A stretch of DNA of 39,171 nucleotides from positions 1 through 39,171 of the forward strand of contig CANFXW010000029.1 in assembly GCA_947451145.1 (NCBI GenBank). Direction: 5' to 3'. The notes beneath the pieces were generated by a model that saw only the letters and a list, made by a program, of their open reading frames with translations, did not search any database and was not told the DNA's origin. A program made the translations under genes and the position numbers. Shown piece by piece: positions 8,102 through 16,899 of the stretch (position 1 is its first letter; every line of letters begins with the position of its first letter). Source of the DNA: Sphingomonadaceae bacterium. GTDB taxonomy: Bacteria; Pseudomonadota; Alphaproteobacteria; Sphingomonadales; Sphingomonadaceae.

Positions 8102-8833
8102 ATGAGACTGCTACTGGTCGAATGTGATGAAGGAGCCTCGGGCTGGCTCGCGCCGCGTCTGGGCGGGGCAGGCTTCCGGCTGGACGTGACCTGCAGGCTG
8201 GATCAGGCGATCGAGAGCGGACAGGCCAACGATGCCACCGCCATTCTCGTTGAAATGGGTGACAATTGCCCCGACGGGCGGGTGGTGGCCGAAATGGTAC
8301 GCGGCGCCGGGATCGCCGGTCCGCTTGTCCTGCTGAGTGCACGAAGCGATTGGCGCGAGACTGTGGCCAGCCTCGATGCCGGCGCTGATGACTATATCGT
8401 CAAACCGGTGCGCAGCGAGGAAGTAACCTCACGCCTGCGGGTAGCGATCCGCCGCAGCAAGGGAAGCACGCGCGATCAGGGCCAGTTTGGCCGGTTCAAG
8501 CTTGATCCCAATGCCCGCTGCGCCTGGCTGGACGGGCGCTGCCTTGATCTGACCCGCAACGAATACCGTTTGCTGCATCTGTTCCTGCTTCATGATGGCG
8601 CGCTGGTCTCTGCCGAGGAAATCCGCAGCGCACTCAACACCGGAAAGCAGGTTATCAGCCACAACGCGATCGAGGTGCAGATCGCCCGGCTGCGGAAAAA
8701 GCTCGGCGCCGGGATGATCCGGACGATCCGCAACATGGGCTATCGCATCGATCAGACCTTGCCCGAAGGGTTCGAGCCAGCTTCCTGCGTTCAGCCCTGC
8801 CTCTCATCCTCTGCAACCGACTGCGGATATTGA
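8102..8833 (+). CDS. OmpR/PhoB-family response regulator with atypical receiver
   Basis: The likely ATG at 8102 gives 243 aa. A receiver domain (about 1-110) starts MRLLLVECDEG and keeps S79 and K101 (DYIVKP), but the phospho-acceptor position, located by its spacing to the PDG motif, is E51 (ILVEMGDNCPDG) instead of Asp. A winged-helix DNA-binding domain (about 125-225) shows the family pattern LDLTRNEYRLLHLFL, NAIEVQIARLRKKLG and IRNMGYRI. No sensor kinase gene is adjacent. It follows the oxidoreductase by 77 bp in the same orientation and is probably the local regulator of the cytochrome genes. Glu at the phosphorylation site suggests phosphorylation-independent or constitutively active behaviour. 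An in-frame start at 8021 overlapping the previous gene is open but lacks homology-like sequence. Confidence 0.88.
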   Translation: MRLLLVECDEGASGWLAPRLGGAGFRLDVTCRLDQAIESGQANDATAILVEMGDNCPDGRVVAEMVRGAGIAGPLVLLSARSDWRETVASLDAGADDYIVKPVRSEEVTSRLRVAIRRSKGSTRDQGQFGRFKLDPNARCAWLDGRCLDLTRNEYRLLHLFLLHDGALVSAEEIRSALNTGKQVISHNAIEVQIARLRKKLGAGMIRTIRNMGYRIDQTLPEGFEPASCVQPCLSSSATDCGY

Positions 8834-8852
8834 TCGGGATCCGGTAAGGGCT

Positions 8853-8926
8853 TGGAGCGGGTAAGGGGAATCGAACCCCTCTAGCTAGCTTGGAAGGCTA
8901 GTGCATTACCACTATGCTATACCCGC
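8853..8926 (-). tRNA. tRNA-Gly (anticodon TCC)
   Basis: Read on the minus strand, the acceptor stem GCGGGTA (5' end 8926) pairs with TACCCGC ending at 8857. The D arm contains AGTGGTA, the anticodon arm is CTAGC-CTTCCAA-GCTAG with anticodon TCC, and the T arm is GAGGGGTTCGATTCCCCTT. The discriminator T is followed by an encoded CCA (8855-8853). All stems pair well, so the gene appears functional. Its 3' end points toward the cytochrome module. Confidence 0.97.
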
Positions 8927-9112
8927 ACCCCGATATTTTACCTTATTAGGGCAAGAGACCGCCGAAGCGATGGTGGCGCGCTTGCCATCAGATGTGGCCT
9001 TGCGTCAATCTCTTTACAGCGATTCTGGCTTAGACCGGGGTGGAAATGTCACCACGACGTAACCACCTTGTCGCATGATGGGGAAGCGGTGCCGTGCCAG
9101 CAGGAGCATGGA

Positions 9113-10456
9113 ATGACGATTAAGCCTAAACTCGTGGCCCCATCGGCAACAAGGAACAAGCCATTGCGCGCAACGATTGATCAGGTGCTGGGCAGCCGGT
9201 TCGGCAGATTGCTGGAGCGGGTGGGCTTTGCCCCCAAGGCCGGGAAAGCCACTCGCGGCACACCGGCGCAGTTGATCGATCTGGCCGAATCGCTGCTATC
9301 CTTCGGCGGCAAGGCTTCGGGCGCGTCGCTGGCATCGGCCTTTTTCGATCTTTATGAGGCGAGCTCGATGGCCGAGCGTCTGTCCTTCCTGACCGAAGTC
9401 CGCGCTCGTTTCCCACGCGATGGCGAGGCGATTGCCAGGGCAATTGCCGCATGGCAGGCGAGCCCCGATGAAGTGACCGCCAAGGCGCTGCACAAGGCTG
9501 CCGAATCGCGGTGCCAGAAGCTGATCCGCATTCTCAACCTGGCGCCCGGCGGCACCCGCCGCCTGATCCATATGCGCGCCGATCTGCTCAGTTCGGGCAA
9601 GCTTGATCGCGCCGCCGCCGCGCTCGATGCCGATTTCGAATATGTCTTTGCCGGTTGGTTCAACGCCGGTTTCCTTGAGCTGCGCCGGATCGACTGGGAT
9701 ACACCTGCCGCTGTGCTGGAACGGGTGATCCGTTACGAGGCCGTCCATTCGATCGACAGCTGGGACGATCTGCGTGCCCGGGTCGAACCGGCCGACCGGC
9801 GCTGCTATGGCTTTTTCCATCCGCAGATGCCCGACGATCCGCTGATCTTCGTCGAAGTCGCGCTTACCCAAAGCCTGCCGCAGGCAATTGGCACGATTCT
9901 GGACGAGGGCCGCGCGGTGCTCGATCCGCGCAAGGCGAGCCACGCGATCTTCTATTCGATCTCTAACTGCCAGCAGGGGCTGCGCGGTGTGCCCTTCGGC
10001 AATTACTTGATCAAGCAGGTCGCCGGATTGCTGCAGAGCGAACTGCCGCAGCTCAGCAACTTTGCAACTCTTTCTCCGGTTCCCGGTTTTGCCCGCTGGC
10101 TTGAGAAACAACCGACATCGGCCGAGCGCAACCCCCAGCGCCTGCGGGCCGAGGCGGCGCGTTACCTCGTTACCGCACGGGCTGACCGGGGCGGGCCGCT
10201 CGACGGGGTGGCGAAGTTCCACCTTGGCAATGGTGCCCGGCTTGAAGCTGTCCATGCCGGAGCCGATCTTTCGCCCAAGGGCCTGAAGCAATCGCACGGC
10301 GTGATGGTGAACTACGTTTACGATCTCGATGCGATCGAGGCCAACCTGCTCTCGCTGTCTGCGCTCGATACCGTGCCGTGCTCGAAAGCAGTTACCGCGC
10401 TGGTGCAGGAGGCGCAGGTGCCAAAGGGCAAAGGGGTACGTTCAAAAGCGGCTTAG
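9113..10456 (+). CDS. Malonyl-CoA decarboxylase
   Basis: 447 aa from the ATG at 9113, which has AGGAG 8 nt upstream; an open TTG 45 nt earlier has no such site. The N-terminal half is the helical MCD domain (TPAQLIDLAESLLSF, AAWQASPDEVTAKAL). The C-terminal half is the GNAT-like catalytic domain with SISNCQQGLRGVPFGNYLIK (active-site Ser region), FATLSPVPGF, and a late FHLGNGARLE / SHGVMVNYVYDL block containing the conserved His. It converts malonyl-CoA to acetyl-CoA and CO2 in the cytosol, linking malonate or odd intermediates to central metabolism. It stands alone on the plus strand, and its 3' end overlaps the convergent lipoprotein gene by 65 bp. Confidence 0.95.
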   Translation: MTIKPKLVAPSATRNKPLRATIDQVLGSRFGRLLERVGFAPKAGKATRGTPAQLIDLAESLLSFGGKASGASLASAFFDLYEASSMAERLSFLTEVRARFPRDGEAIARAIAAWQASPDEVTAKALHKAAESRCQKLIRILNLAPGGTRRLIHMRADLLSSGKLDRAAAALDADFEYVFAGWFNAGFLELRRIDWDTPAAVLERVIRYEAVHSIDSWDDLRARVEPADRRCYGFFHPQMPDDPLIFVEVALTQSLPQAIGTILDEGRAVLDPRKASHAIFYSISNCQQGLRGVPFGNYLIKQVAGLLQSELPQLSNFATLSPVPGFARWLEKQPTSAERNPQRLRAEAARYLVTARADRGGPLDGVAKFHLGNGARLEAVHAGADLSPKGLKQSHGVMVNYVYDLDAIEANLLSLSALDTVPCSKAVTALVQEAQVPKGKGVRSKAA

Positions 10457-11687
10457 GTGACTTTGCCTTGGCGGGCTTTTCCGGGACCGGTTCACAAAAG
10501 GCCCAGATATTATCAGCTTCTTTCAGCAAGCCGCGCTTGGCATCGGCGGGCTGGGCGTGCGTGTCGATGATAGCCTTGATGTCGGCGAGCACTGCCGGAC
10601 TGTCGACGAAATAGGAATGGCCGATCAAGCCGTTCCGAATCGCCGAAGTGTCGATTGTCTGGACTGGCGGCAGGTAGAACATGTCATCCCCGTCACCGGC
10701 ATTGCTCGATCCCGAATAGGACCTGACCGCTGCCATCGCCCGGTCGCGGCGCGAGGCATAAAGCGTGAAGCGGGTGGCCGGGTAATTGCCGGTCATGGCT
10801 TTGCCCAGCGTCATCCGCAGATAGTCACTGTCCACCGCAGGTGCTGCCATGATCACTTCGCTGATGCGGCCAAACGGCGAGGCGGGATCCGCCTTCGCGC
10901 TGGTCGCGGCGAGCATGGTCGAAACCACCTGATTGCCCAAGCTGTGAGCGATGATCGCCACGTTCTTGCTCTCGGCCGGCAGCAGGCTCAGCAATTTGCG
11001 CAAGTGCGCTTCGCCGAAAAAGGCATTCGAAATGTCGGTGAGGAATGCGGTCGATTTGCCAGCCGAGGGCCACGAAAAAGCGATCACCGGACCGGCGAAA
11101 CCAAGATCCTGCTTCAGCCGCGCGGCGCGCAGCAGGGCCTCTTCAAAGGTGTTGTTATAGCCGTGGACGTAGATCAGCACGCGGCCGCCGCCTGCGGATG
11201 ACTGGGCGTTCAGCCGGTTGATCCACGCAGGCGAGGTATCGCTGGTCTCGCCGGGAGCCTTGTCTGACCACGGGCCGTCGATCCGGGCTGAGGGGCCGCC
11301 GACAAGACCCAGTTTGACCGTCTTTTCATCCCCGCTCTGGTGCAGCGGATCGATGCAGACAATCGCATGGCCGAACGACATCCGGTCATTGCGCGGGCGG
11401 GAATTGGCCGCCTGCACAAAGGCGCGCTTGCCGGAGAAGCGGGCATTGCCGAGATTGTCGGTCAGCACCGGCTTGCCGTCCTTGCCGGTCTTGATCACCT
11501 GCTCGCGGTCGGTGGCATAATTGACCAGCACCGGAGTTGCACCCAGCAGACAGGGGTTACCCGCCAGCTCGGGCGCATAGCTCCCCTGCGGCGCGGGTAG
11601 CGGCGGCAGCGGTCCGGCCATCTTCTTTGGGGCGCAGGCAGAAACCAGCAGAACCGCCAGCGCGAGACTGGCGGTGCGCATTTTCAT
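10392..11687 (-). CDS. DUF900-type alpha/beta hydrolase lipoprotein
   Basis: 431 aa beginning with a lipoprotein signal (ALAVLLVSAC, lipobox Cys at 18). The central domain has the DUF900/Ylr118-like alpha/beta hydrolase pattern: RVLIYVHGYNNTFEEAL, VIAFSWPS, and a nucleophile elbow AHSLGNQ. A later Asp and the GHSYF His could complete the triad. It is likely tethered in the periplasm or outer membrane; the substrate is unknown. Its ATG overlaps the malic enzyme stop (ATGA), so the two are co-transcribed. The C-terminal Pro/Lys/Ala-rich tail is antisense to the end of the malonyl-CoA decarboxylase gene. Confidence 0.9.
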   Translation of the reverse strand: MKMRTASLALAVLLVSACAPKKMAGPLPPLPAPQGSYAPELAGNPCLLGATPVLVNYATDREQVIKTGKDGKPVLTDNLGNARFSGKRAFVQAANSRPRNDRMSFGHAIVCIDPLHQSGDEKTVKLGLVGGPSARIDGPWSDKAPGETSDTSPAWINRLNAQSSAGGGRVLIYVHGYNNTFEEALLRAARLKQDLGFAGPVIAFSWPSAGKSTAFLTDISNAFFGEAHLRKLLSLLPAESKNVAIIAHSLGNQVVSTMLAATSAKADPASPFGRISEVIMAAPAVDSDYLRMTLGKAMTGNYPATRFTLYASRRDRAMAAVRSYSGSSNAGDGDDMFYLPPVQTIDTSAIRNGLIGHSYFVDSPAVLADIKAIIDTHAQPADAKRGLLKEADNIWAFCEPVPEKPAKAKSPKPLLNVPLCPLAPAPPAPAR

Positions 11688-13945
11688 CCGACCACCCCGC
11701 CGGCTGCGAGGACTGCCAGCGTCAGGATATCCGGAGCCAGCGCCGTCATCGGGGCAATCTGCACCGGTTTTTCCATGCCGATCAGCATCGGGCCAATCGT
11801 GGCGTTGCCCGCCAGTTCGCGCAGCAGCTTGGCCGAGATATTCGCCGATTGCAGCCCGGGCATCACCAGCACGTTGGCGGGTGCTGTCAGGCGCGAGAAC
11901 GGATAGTTCTTCATGACGTTGGGATTGAGCGCGGCATCGGGTGCCATTTCGCCCTCATATTCGAAATGGACCCCGCGCTCATCAAGCAGGGCCACAGCCT
12001 CACGGATAGAGTCGAGCCATTTGCCCGGCGGGTTGCCGAAGGTCGAATAGGACAGGAACGCGACGCGAGGTTCATGGCCCAGACGGCGCGCCACCGCTGC
12101 GGTTTCAATCGCGATATGGGCGAGATCCTCAGCCGAGGGGCGCTCGTTGATCGTCGTATCGGCAAGGAACACGGTCGAATTCTTGGCTATCATCAGGTGG
12201 ACGCCGAAAGGTACGCCGCCGTCCTTGGGATCGATCACCTGACGGACATCCTTGAAGGTCTGGCCGAAGGGGCGTGTGAAGCCCGAAATCATCGCGTCGC
12301 CGTGGCCTAGCGCCAGCAGGGCCGAGGCAAAGATGTTGCGGTCCTGATTGACCATGCGTTTGACGTCGCGCTCAAGGAAACCGCGCCGTTGCAACCGTTG
12401 GTAGAGGAACTTGACCATATCACCCACCAGCGGGGAGTTGGCCGAATTGTGGATCTCGTACGATCCAGGATCGCTTACGCCCAACTCGATCAGCTTGTCG
12501 CGCACCGCCGCATCGCGCCCGACAAGCACCGGCGTGCCATAGCCGAAGTCGCGGAACTGGATTGCGGCGCGCAGCACCACGTCCTGCTCGGCCTCGGCAA
12601 AGATCACCCGCTTGGGGTTGGCCTTGACCGTTTCATAAACCTGGGTGAGCACCGAAGTGGTCGGGTTGAGCCGGGCCTTCAGGCTGTGGCGATAGGCGTC
12701 GAAATCCTCGATGTGCTTTTGCGCCACGCCCGAATCCATTGCGGCCTTGGCAACGGCGGAGGAAACCACTTCCATCAGGCGCGGATCGAACGGCGCAGGG
12801 ATGATGTAATCGCGGCCGAACTGCCAGGTTTTGCCGTAAGCAGCCGCCACTTCCTCAGCCACCTGCTCACGCGCCAGTGCGGCGATGGCCTTGGCGGCAG
12901 CGATCTTCATTTCCTCGTTGATCGCGGTCGCCCGCACATCGAGCGCGCCGCGGAAAATGAAGGGGAAGCCCAGCACATTGTTGACCTGATTGGGATAGTC
13001 GCTGCGCCCGGTGGCAACAATCGCATCGGGGCGAACTGCCAGGGCGTCGGGCGGGGTAATCTCGGGGTCGGGATTGGCCATGGCGAAGATGATCGGGTCT
13101 TTCGCCATGGTCTTGACCATGTCCTGACTGAACGCGCCAGCTACTGACAGGCCCAGAGCGACATCCGCGCCAACCATGGCTTCGGCCAGCGTGCGCTTGT
13201 CGGTTTCGGCGGCGTGGGCCGACTTGAACTGGTCAATCCCGGCGCGGCCCTTGTAGATCACGCCCTTGGAATCGCAGACGATCACGTTGTCGTGCCGCAC
13301 GCCCATCGATTTGATCAGCGCGGTGCAGGCCAGCGCCGAAGCACCAGCGCCGTTCACTACAACCTTGATGTCTTCCATGTTGCGGCCGGTCAGGTGGCAG
13401 GCATTGACGAGCCCGGCGGCGGCGATGATCGCCGTGCCGTGCTGGTCATCGTGCATCACCGGAATCTTCATCCGCTCGCGCAGGGTCTGCTCGATAACGA
13501 AGCATTCGGGTGCCTTGATGTCTTCAAGGTTGATGCCGCCAAAGCTTGGCTCCATCATGGCGATGGCTTCGATCAGCGCGTCAGGGTCTTCGCTGTTGAG
13601 CTCGATGTCGATCGAATCGACGTCGGCAAAGCGCTTGAACAGCACGGCCTTGCCTTCCATCACCGGCTTCGAAGCCAGCGCGCCAAGGTTGCCCATGCCT
13701 AGGATCGCAGTGCCGTTCGAGATCACGGCAACCAGATTGCCCTTGGCGGTATAGTCATAGGCGCACGAAGGATCGTCAGCGATGGCTTGCACCGGAACGG
13801 CAACCCCGGGGGAATAGGCGAGGGAAAGATCGCGCTGCGTCGCCATCGGCTTTGAGGCGATGATTTCGATCTTACCGGGGCGGATCGTGCTGTGGTAAAA
13901 CAGCGCTTCGCGCTCGGTAAATTTGACGTTGCTTTCTTCGGACAC
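11684..13945 (-). CDS. maeB: NADP-dependent malic enzyme with C-terminal phosphotransacetylase-like domain
   Basis: 753 aa, the normal length of MaeB-type hybrid enzymes. Residues about 1-430 are the malic enzyme: EALFYHSTIRPGKIEI, the SPGVA motif, NGTAILGMGNLG, HDDQHGTA for metal binding, and the nucleotide fold VVNGAGASALAC. Residues about 430-753 are the PTA-like domain (RVIFAEAEQDVVLRAA, DGGVPFGVHLMIAKNS, VLVMPGLQSANIS), which in this family usually acts in regulation rather than catalysis. It decarboxylates malate to pyruvate, giving NADPH. The start is GTG, with AAGGGAG about 10 nt upstream. It heads a two-gene unit with the DUF900 lipoprotein and is divergent from mutS. Confidence 0.97.
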   Translation of the reverse strand: MSEESNVKFTEREALFYHSTIRPGKIEIIASKPMATQRDLSLAYSPGVAVPVQAIADDPSCAYDYTAKGNLVAVISNGTAILGMGNLGALASKPVMEGKAVLFKRFADVDSIDIELNSEDPDALIEAIAMMEPSFGGINLEDIKAPECFVIEQTLRERMKIPVMHDDQHGTAIIAAAGLVNACHLTGRNMEDIKVVVNGAGASALACTALIKSMGVRHDNVIVCDSKGVIYKGRAGIDQFKSAHAAETDKRTLAEAMVGADVALGLSVAGAFSQDMVKTMAKDPIIFAMANPDPEITPPDALAVRPDAIVATGRSDYPNQVNNVLGFPFIFRGALDVRATAINEEMKIAAAKAIAALAREQVAEEVAAAYGKTWQFGRDYIIPAPFDPRLMEVVSSAVAKAAMDSGVAQKHIEDFDAYRHSLKARLNPTTSVLTQVYETVKANPKRVIFAEAEQDVVLRAAIQFRDFGYGTPVLVGRDAAVRDKLIELGVSDPGSYEIHNSANSPLVGDMVKFLYQRLQRRGFLERDVKRMVNQDRNIFASALLALGHGDAMISGFTRPFGQTFKDVRQVIDPKDGGVPFGVHLMIAKNSTVFLADTTINERPSAEDLAHIAIETAAVARRLGHEPRVAFLSYSTFGNPPGKWLDSIREAVALLDERGVHFEYEGEMAPDAALNPNVMKNYPFSRLTAPANVLVMPGLQSANISAKLLRELAGNATIGPMLIGMEKPVQIAPMTALAPDILTLAVLAAGGVVG

Positions 13946-14061
13946 GCGGGCAGACTCCCTTAATCACTATGCCCCTAACCAATCGTCGCCCAACGCGATA
14001 GGGGAAAGCTGGCATTCGGCCCGTTTCCGAATCGACTTCGCAAGGTCTAATCACTCCAACG

Positions 14062-16689
14062 ATGCATGCTTCCCAACCCCAGGCAGGTTCTTCCGCACCG
14101 GCAACGCCGATGATGGCGCAGTATTTTGCGCTGAAGGCGCAGGCCGAGGGCTGTTTGCTGTTCTACCGGATGGGAGACTTCTTCGAGCTGTTCTTTGAGG
14201 ATGCCAAGGCGGCGGCGCAGATCCTCGATATCGCGCTGACCAGCCGGGGCGATGGCGTGCCGATGTGCGGGGTTCCGGCCCATTCGGCGGAAGGCTACCT
14301 CGCGCGCCTGATCAAGGCAGGGTGCCGTGTCGCGATTGCCGAACAGATCGAAACGCCAGAGCAAGCCAAGAAGCGCGGCGGATCAAAGGCGCTGGTCGCG
14401 CGCGATATCGTTCGCTTTGTCACCGCCGGAACTCTGACCGAAGAAGCCCTGCTCGAACCGCGCCGCGCCAATGTGCTGGCAGCGGTCTGCGAGGTGCGCG
14501 GCGTTGTCGGGATTGCCGCCTGCGACATATCGACCGGCCGGATGGAACTGGAGGAGTGCCTGCCGGAACAGGTTGGTGCTGTGCTGGCTCGCATCGGCGC
14601 GAGCGAACTTGTGGTTCCCGAAGGTTCAGAACTCCCTCGCGACGATGCGATCCCGCGCCCTGCCCGCGACTTTTCCAGTGACGGCGGCGAGGTGCGGCTG
14701 AAGGCCGTGCACAGCGTTGCGACGCTCGATGGCTTTGGCCAGTTCAGCCGCGCCATGCTGGCGGCGGCGGGTGGATTGATCGCCTATCTCGACCACGCCG
14801 GTCGCGGGAAGCTGCCGCTGTTGCTGCCGCCGGTGATGCGTTCGGGCGAAGCGCATCTGGCGATGGACGAGGCGACGCGGGCCAGCCTTGAGGTGCTCGA
14901 ATCAAGCCAGGGCGGGCGGCGCGGCAGCCTGATCGATGCGGTCGATCGCTGCGTTACCGGTGCTGGCGCGCGCCAGCTGGCCGAAGACTTGTCCGCACCG
15001 CTCACCGATGTGGCGCAGATCGAGGCGCGGCTGGAGCTGGTGCAGTGGCTGCACGATGATCCGCTGCTGCGTGAAGACCTGCGCGCCCTGCTGCGCGCGC
15101 TGCCCGATGTCGGGCGGGCGCTGGGCCGGGTAGTCGCCGGGCGCGGCAGCCCGCGCGATCTCGGGCAATTGCGCGACGGGTTGGGCGAGGCGGCGCGGCT
15201 GCGCGATCATCTGCTGCGGCGGACCGATCGCCCGGCCTTGCTGGAAGCTTTGCTGCCATTGCTGGGCGGCCACGGCGCGCTGGTCGATCATTACAGCCGC
15301 GCGCTGGTTCCTGCGCCGCCAACCGAGCGCAGCCAAGGCGGCTTTATTGCCGAGGGCTATGACCACGCGCTCGATGCCCTTCGCCAGACCGCGAGCCATT
15401 CGCGCCGCGCCATCGCCGCGTTGGAGGCCAAGTATCGCGACGATACCGGGGTGGCGGCGCTGAAAATCCGGCACAACGGGGTGCTCGGCTATTTCATCGA
15501 GGTTCCGGCCAAGCACGCCGACCGGCTGATGGCGCCGGACTCCGGCTTTACTCACCGCCAGACCATGGCGGGGGCCGTGCGGTTCAACGCGCTGGCGCTG
15601 CACGAGGAAGCCAGCCGGATCGGCGAGGCAGGCGGCCATTCGCTCGCTGCCGAGGAAGCCCATTTCGAGGAACTGGTCGCCGAGGCGGTGCAAAACGCCC
15701 CGCAGATCGCCCGCACTGCGGCGGCCCTCGCGCGGATCGACGTTGCAGCGGGTCAGGCCGAGCGTGCGGCCGAAGGCGGCTGGTGCCGTCCGCAGATTGG
15801 TGCGGAGCCAAGCCTGAAGATCACCGCCGGGCGCCATCCCGTAGTTGAGTCTGCTTTGGCGGCCAAGGGCGAGCGCTTTGTCGCCAACGATTGCGCTCTG
15901 TCTCCGGATGACCGGCTGTGGCTGGTCGGCGGGCCGAACATGGGCGGCAAGTCTACCTTCCTGCGGCAGAACGCGCTGATCGTTCTGCTCGCGCAGGCAG
16001 GCGGTTTTGTGCCTGCCGAGTCTGCGCAGATCGGCCTCGTCGACCGTTTGTTCAGCCGTGTCGGTGCCTCGGACAACCTCGCGCGCGGACGTTCGACATT
16101 CATGGTCGAGATGGTGGAGACTGCCGCGATCCTCGCTCAGGCTACCGATCGGTCGATGGTCGTGCTCGATGAAGTCGGGCGCGGGACTTCGACCTATGAC
16201 GGCCTCGCGCTGGCATGGGCGGTGGCCGAGGCGGTCCATTCGTCCAACCGCTGCCGCTGCCTGTTCGCCACGCATTACCACGAGCTGGCGCGGCTGGCGG
16301 AGACCTGCGAGGCGCTGTCGCTCCACCACGTCCGCGCGCGCGAGTGGAAGGGTGACCTGGTGCTGTTGCACGAGGTTAGCGATGGTCCCGCAGATCGCTC
16401 ATACGGCCTTGCCGTCGCCAAGCTGGCGGGGGTTCCCGCGCCGGTTGTTGCCCGGGCCAAGGCGGTGCTCGACAAGCTGGAAAAAGGCCGCGCCGAAACC
16501 GGCGGGTTGGCGGCAGGACTGGGAGACTTGCCGCTTTTTGCCGCCGCTGCCTTCGCCGAACCCGCGCCACCAAGTGCTTCAGAAGCCCTGCGCCAGCGGA
16601 TTGACGCGCTTGAAGTCGACGCGCTCACCCCGCGTGAAGCGCTCGATCTGCTCTACGAATTGAAGCGTCAGGCAGGAACCGAAGGTTAA
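14062..16689 (+). CDS. mutS: DNA mismatch repair protein MutS
   Basis: 875 aa, full length. The N-terminal mismatch-recognition motif GDFFELF carries the intercalating Phe and Glu (residues 39-42). Connector, lever and clamp regions follow, then the ATPase with Walker A GGPNMGGKST (about 623-632), FSRVGASDNLARGRSTFM, Walker B VVLDEVGRGTSTYDG (about 699-713) and ATHYHEL. MutS dimers bind mismatches and insertion loops and recruit MutL. The 116-bp gap to the divergent malic enzyme is its promoter region. There is no strong Shine-Dalgarno, as for several genes in this window. Confidence 0.98.
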   Translation: MHASQPQAGSSAPATPMMAQYFALKAQAEGCLLFYRMGDFFELFFEDAKAAAQILDIALTSRGDGVPMCGVPAHSAEGYLARLIKAGCRVAIAEQIETPEQAKKRGGSKALVARDIVRFVTAGTLTEEALLEPRRANVLAAVCEVRGVVGIAACDISTGRMELEECLPEQVGAVLARIGASELVVPEGSELPRDDAIPRPARDFSSDGGEVRLKAVHSVATLDGFGQFSRAMLAAAGGLIAYLDHAGRGKLPLLLPPVMRSGEAHLAMDEATRASLEVLESSQGGRRGSLIDAVDRCVTGAGARQLAEDLSAPLTDVAQIEARLELVQWLHDDPLLREDLRALLRALPDVGRALGRVVAGRGSPRDLGQLRDGLGEAARLRDHLLRRTDRPALLEALLPLLGGHGALVDHYSRALVPAPPTERSQGGFIAEGYDHALDALRQTASHSRRAIAALEAKYRDDTGVAALKIRHNGVLGYFIEVPAKHADRLMAPDSGFTHRQTMAGAVRFNALALHEEASRIGEAGGHSLAAEEAHFEELVAEAVQNAPQIARTAAALARIDVAAGQAERAAEGGWCRPQIGAEPSLKITAGRHPVVESALAAKGERFVANDCALSPDDRLWLVGGPNMGGKSTFLRQNALIVLLAQAGGFVPAESAQIGLVDRLFSRVGASDNLARGRSTFMVEMVETAAILAQATDRSMVVLDEVGRGTSTYDGLALAWAVAEAVHSSNRCRCLFATHYHELARLAETCEALSLHHVRAREWKGDLVLLHEVSDGPADRSYGLAVAKLAGVPAPVVARAKAVLDKLEKGRAETGGLAAGLGDLPLFAAAAFAEPAPPSASEALRQRIDALEVDALTPREALDLLYELKRQAGTEG

Positions 16690-16704
16690 CCTTCGCGGCG
16701 CAAG

Positions 16705-16881
16705 ATGTCGCCCATGTTCGGACCGCGCATCACGACTGTATTCCAGAGCCGCTGGAAAGCGCTGTTCTGGTCTGCCTCGATGCTGCTCACCGCCTATTGC
16801 TCGGTGCCCTCAGCCGATGAGGACACCGCGAAGCCAAAGGTGGAGAAGCACGTCAATCCGTGGGCTAAAGACGGGCACTGA
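16705..16881 (+). CDS. Small conserved-looking protein, 58 aa, unknown function
   Basis: An ATG at 16705 opens a 59-codon frame ending in TGA at 16881, 15 nt after mutS in the same orientation. The product has a basic start (FGPRITTVFQSRWKALFW), a central hydrophobic stretch (SASMLLTAYCSV) and a charged Lys/Glu tail ending HVNPWAKDGH. This could be a single-pass membrane or lipoprotein-like peptide: the Cys after LLTAY sits roughly where a lipobox Cys would be, but the motif is imperfect. Codon use matches its neighbours. The function is not recognised; I believe similar short proteins follow mutS in other sphingomonads, but that is from memory. Confidence 0.6.
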   Translation: MSPMFGPRITTVFQSRWKALFWSASMLLTAYCSVPSADEDTAKPKVEKHVNPWAKDGH

Positions 16882-16899
16882 TTAGCAAGTAGGCCCTGA

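Noticed and set aside
12389..13754. Plus-strand frames across the malic enzyme gene
   Set aside because: Antisense to a full-length, motif-rich maeB.
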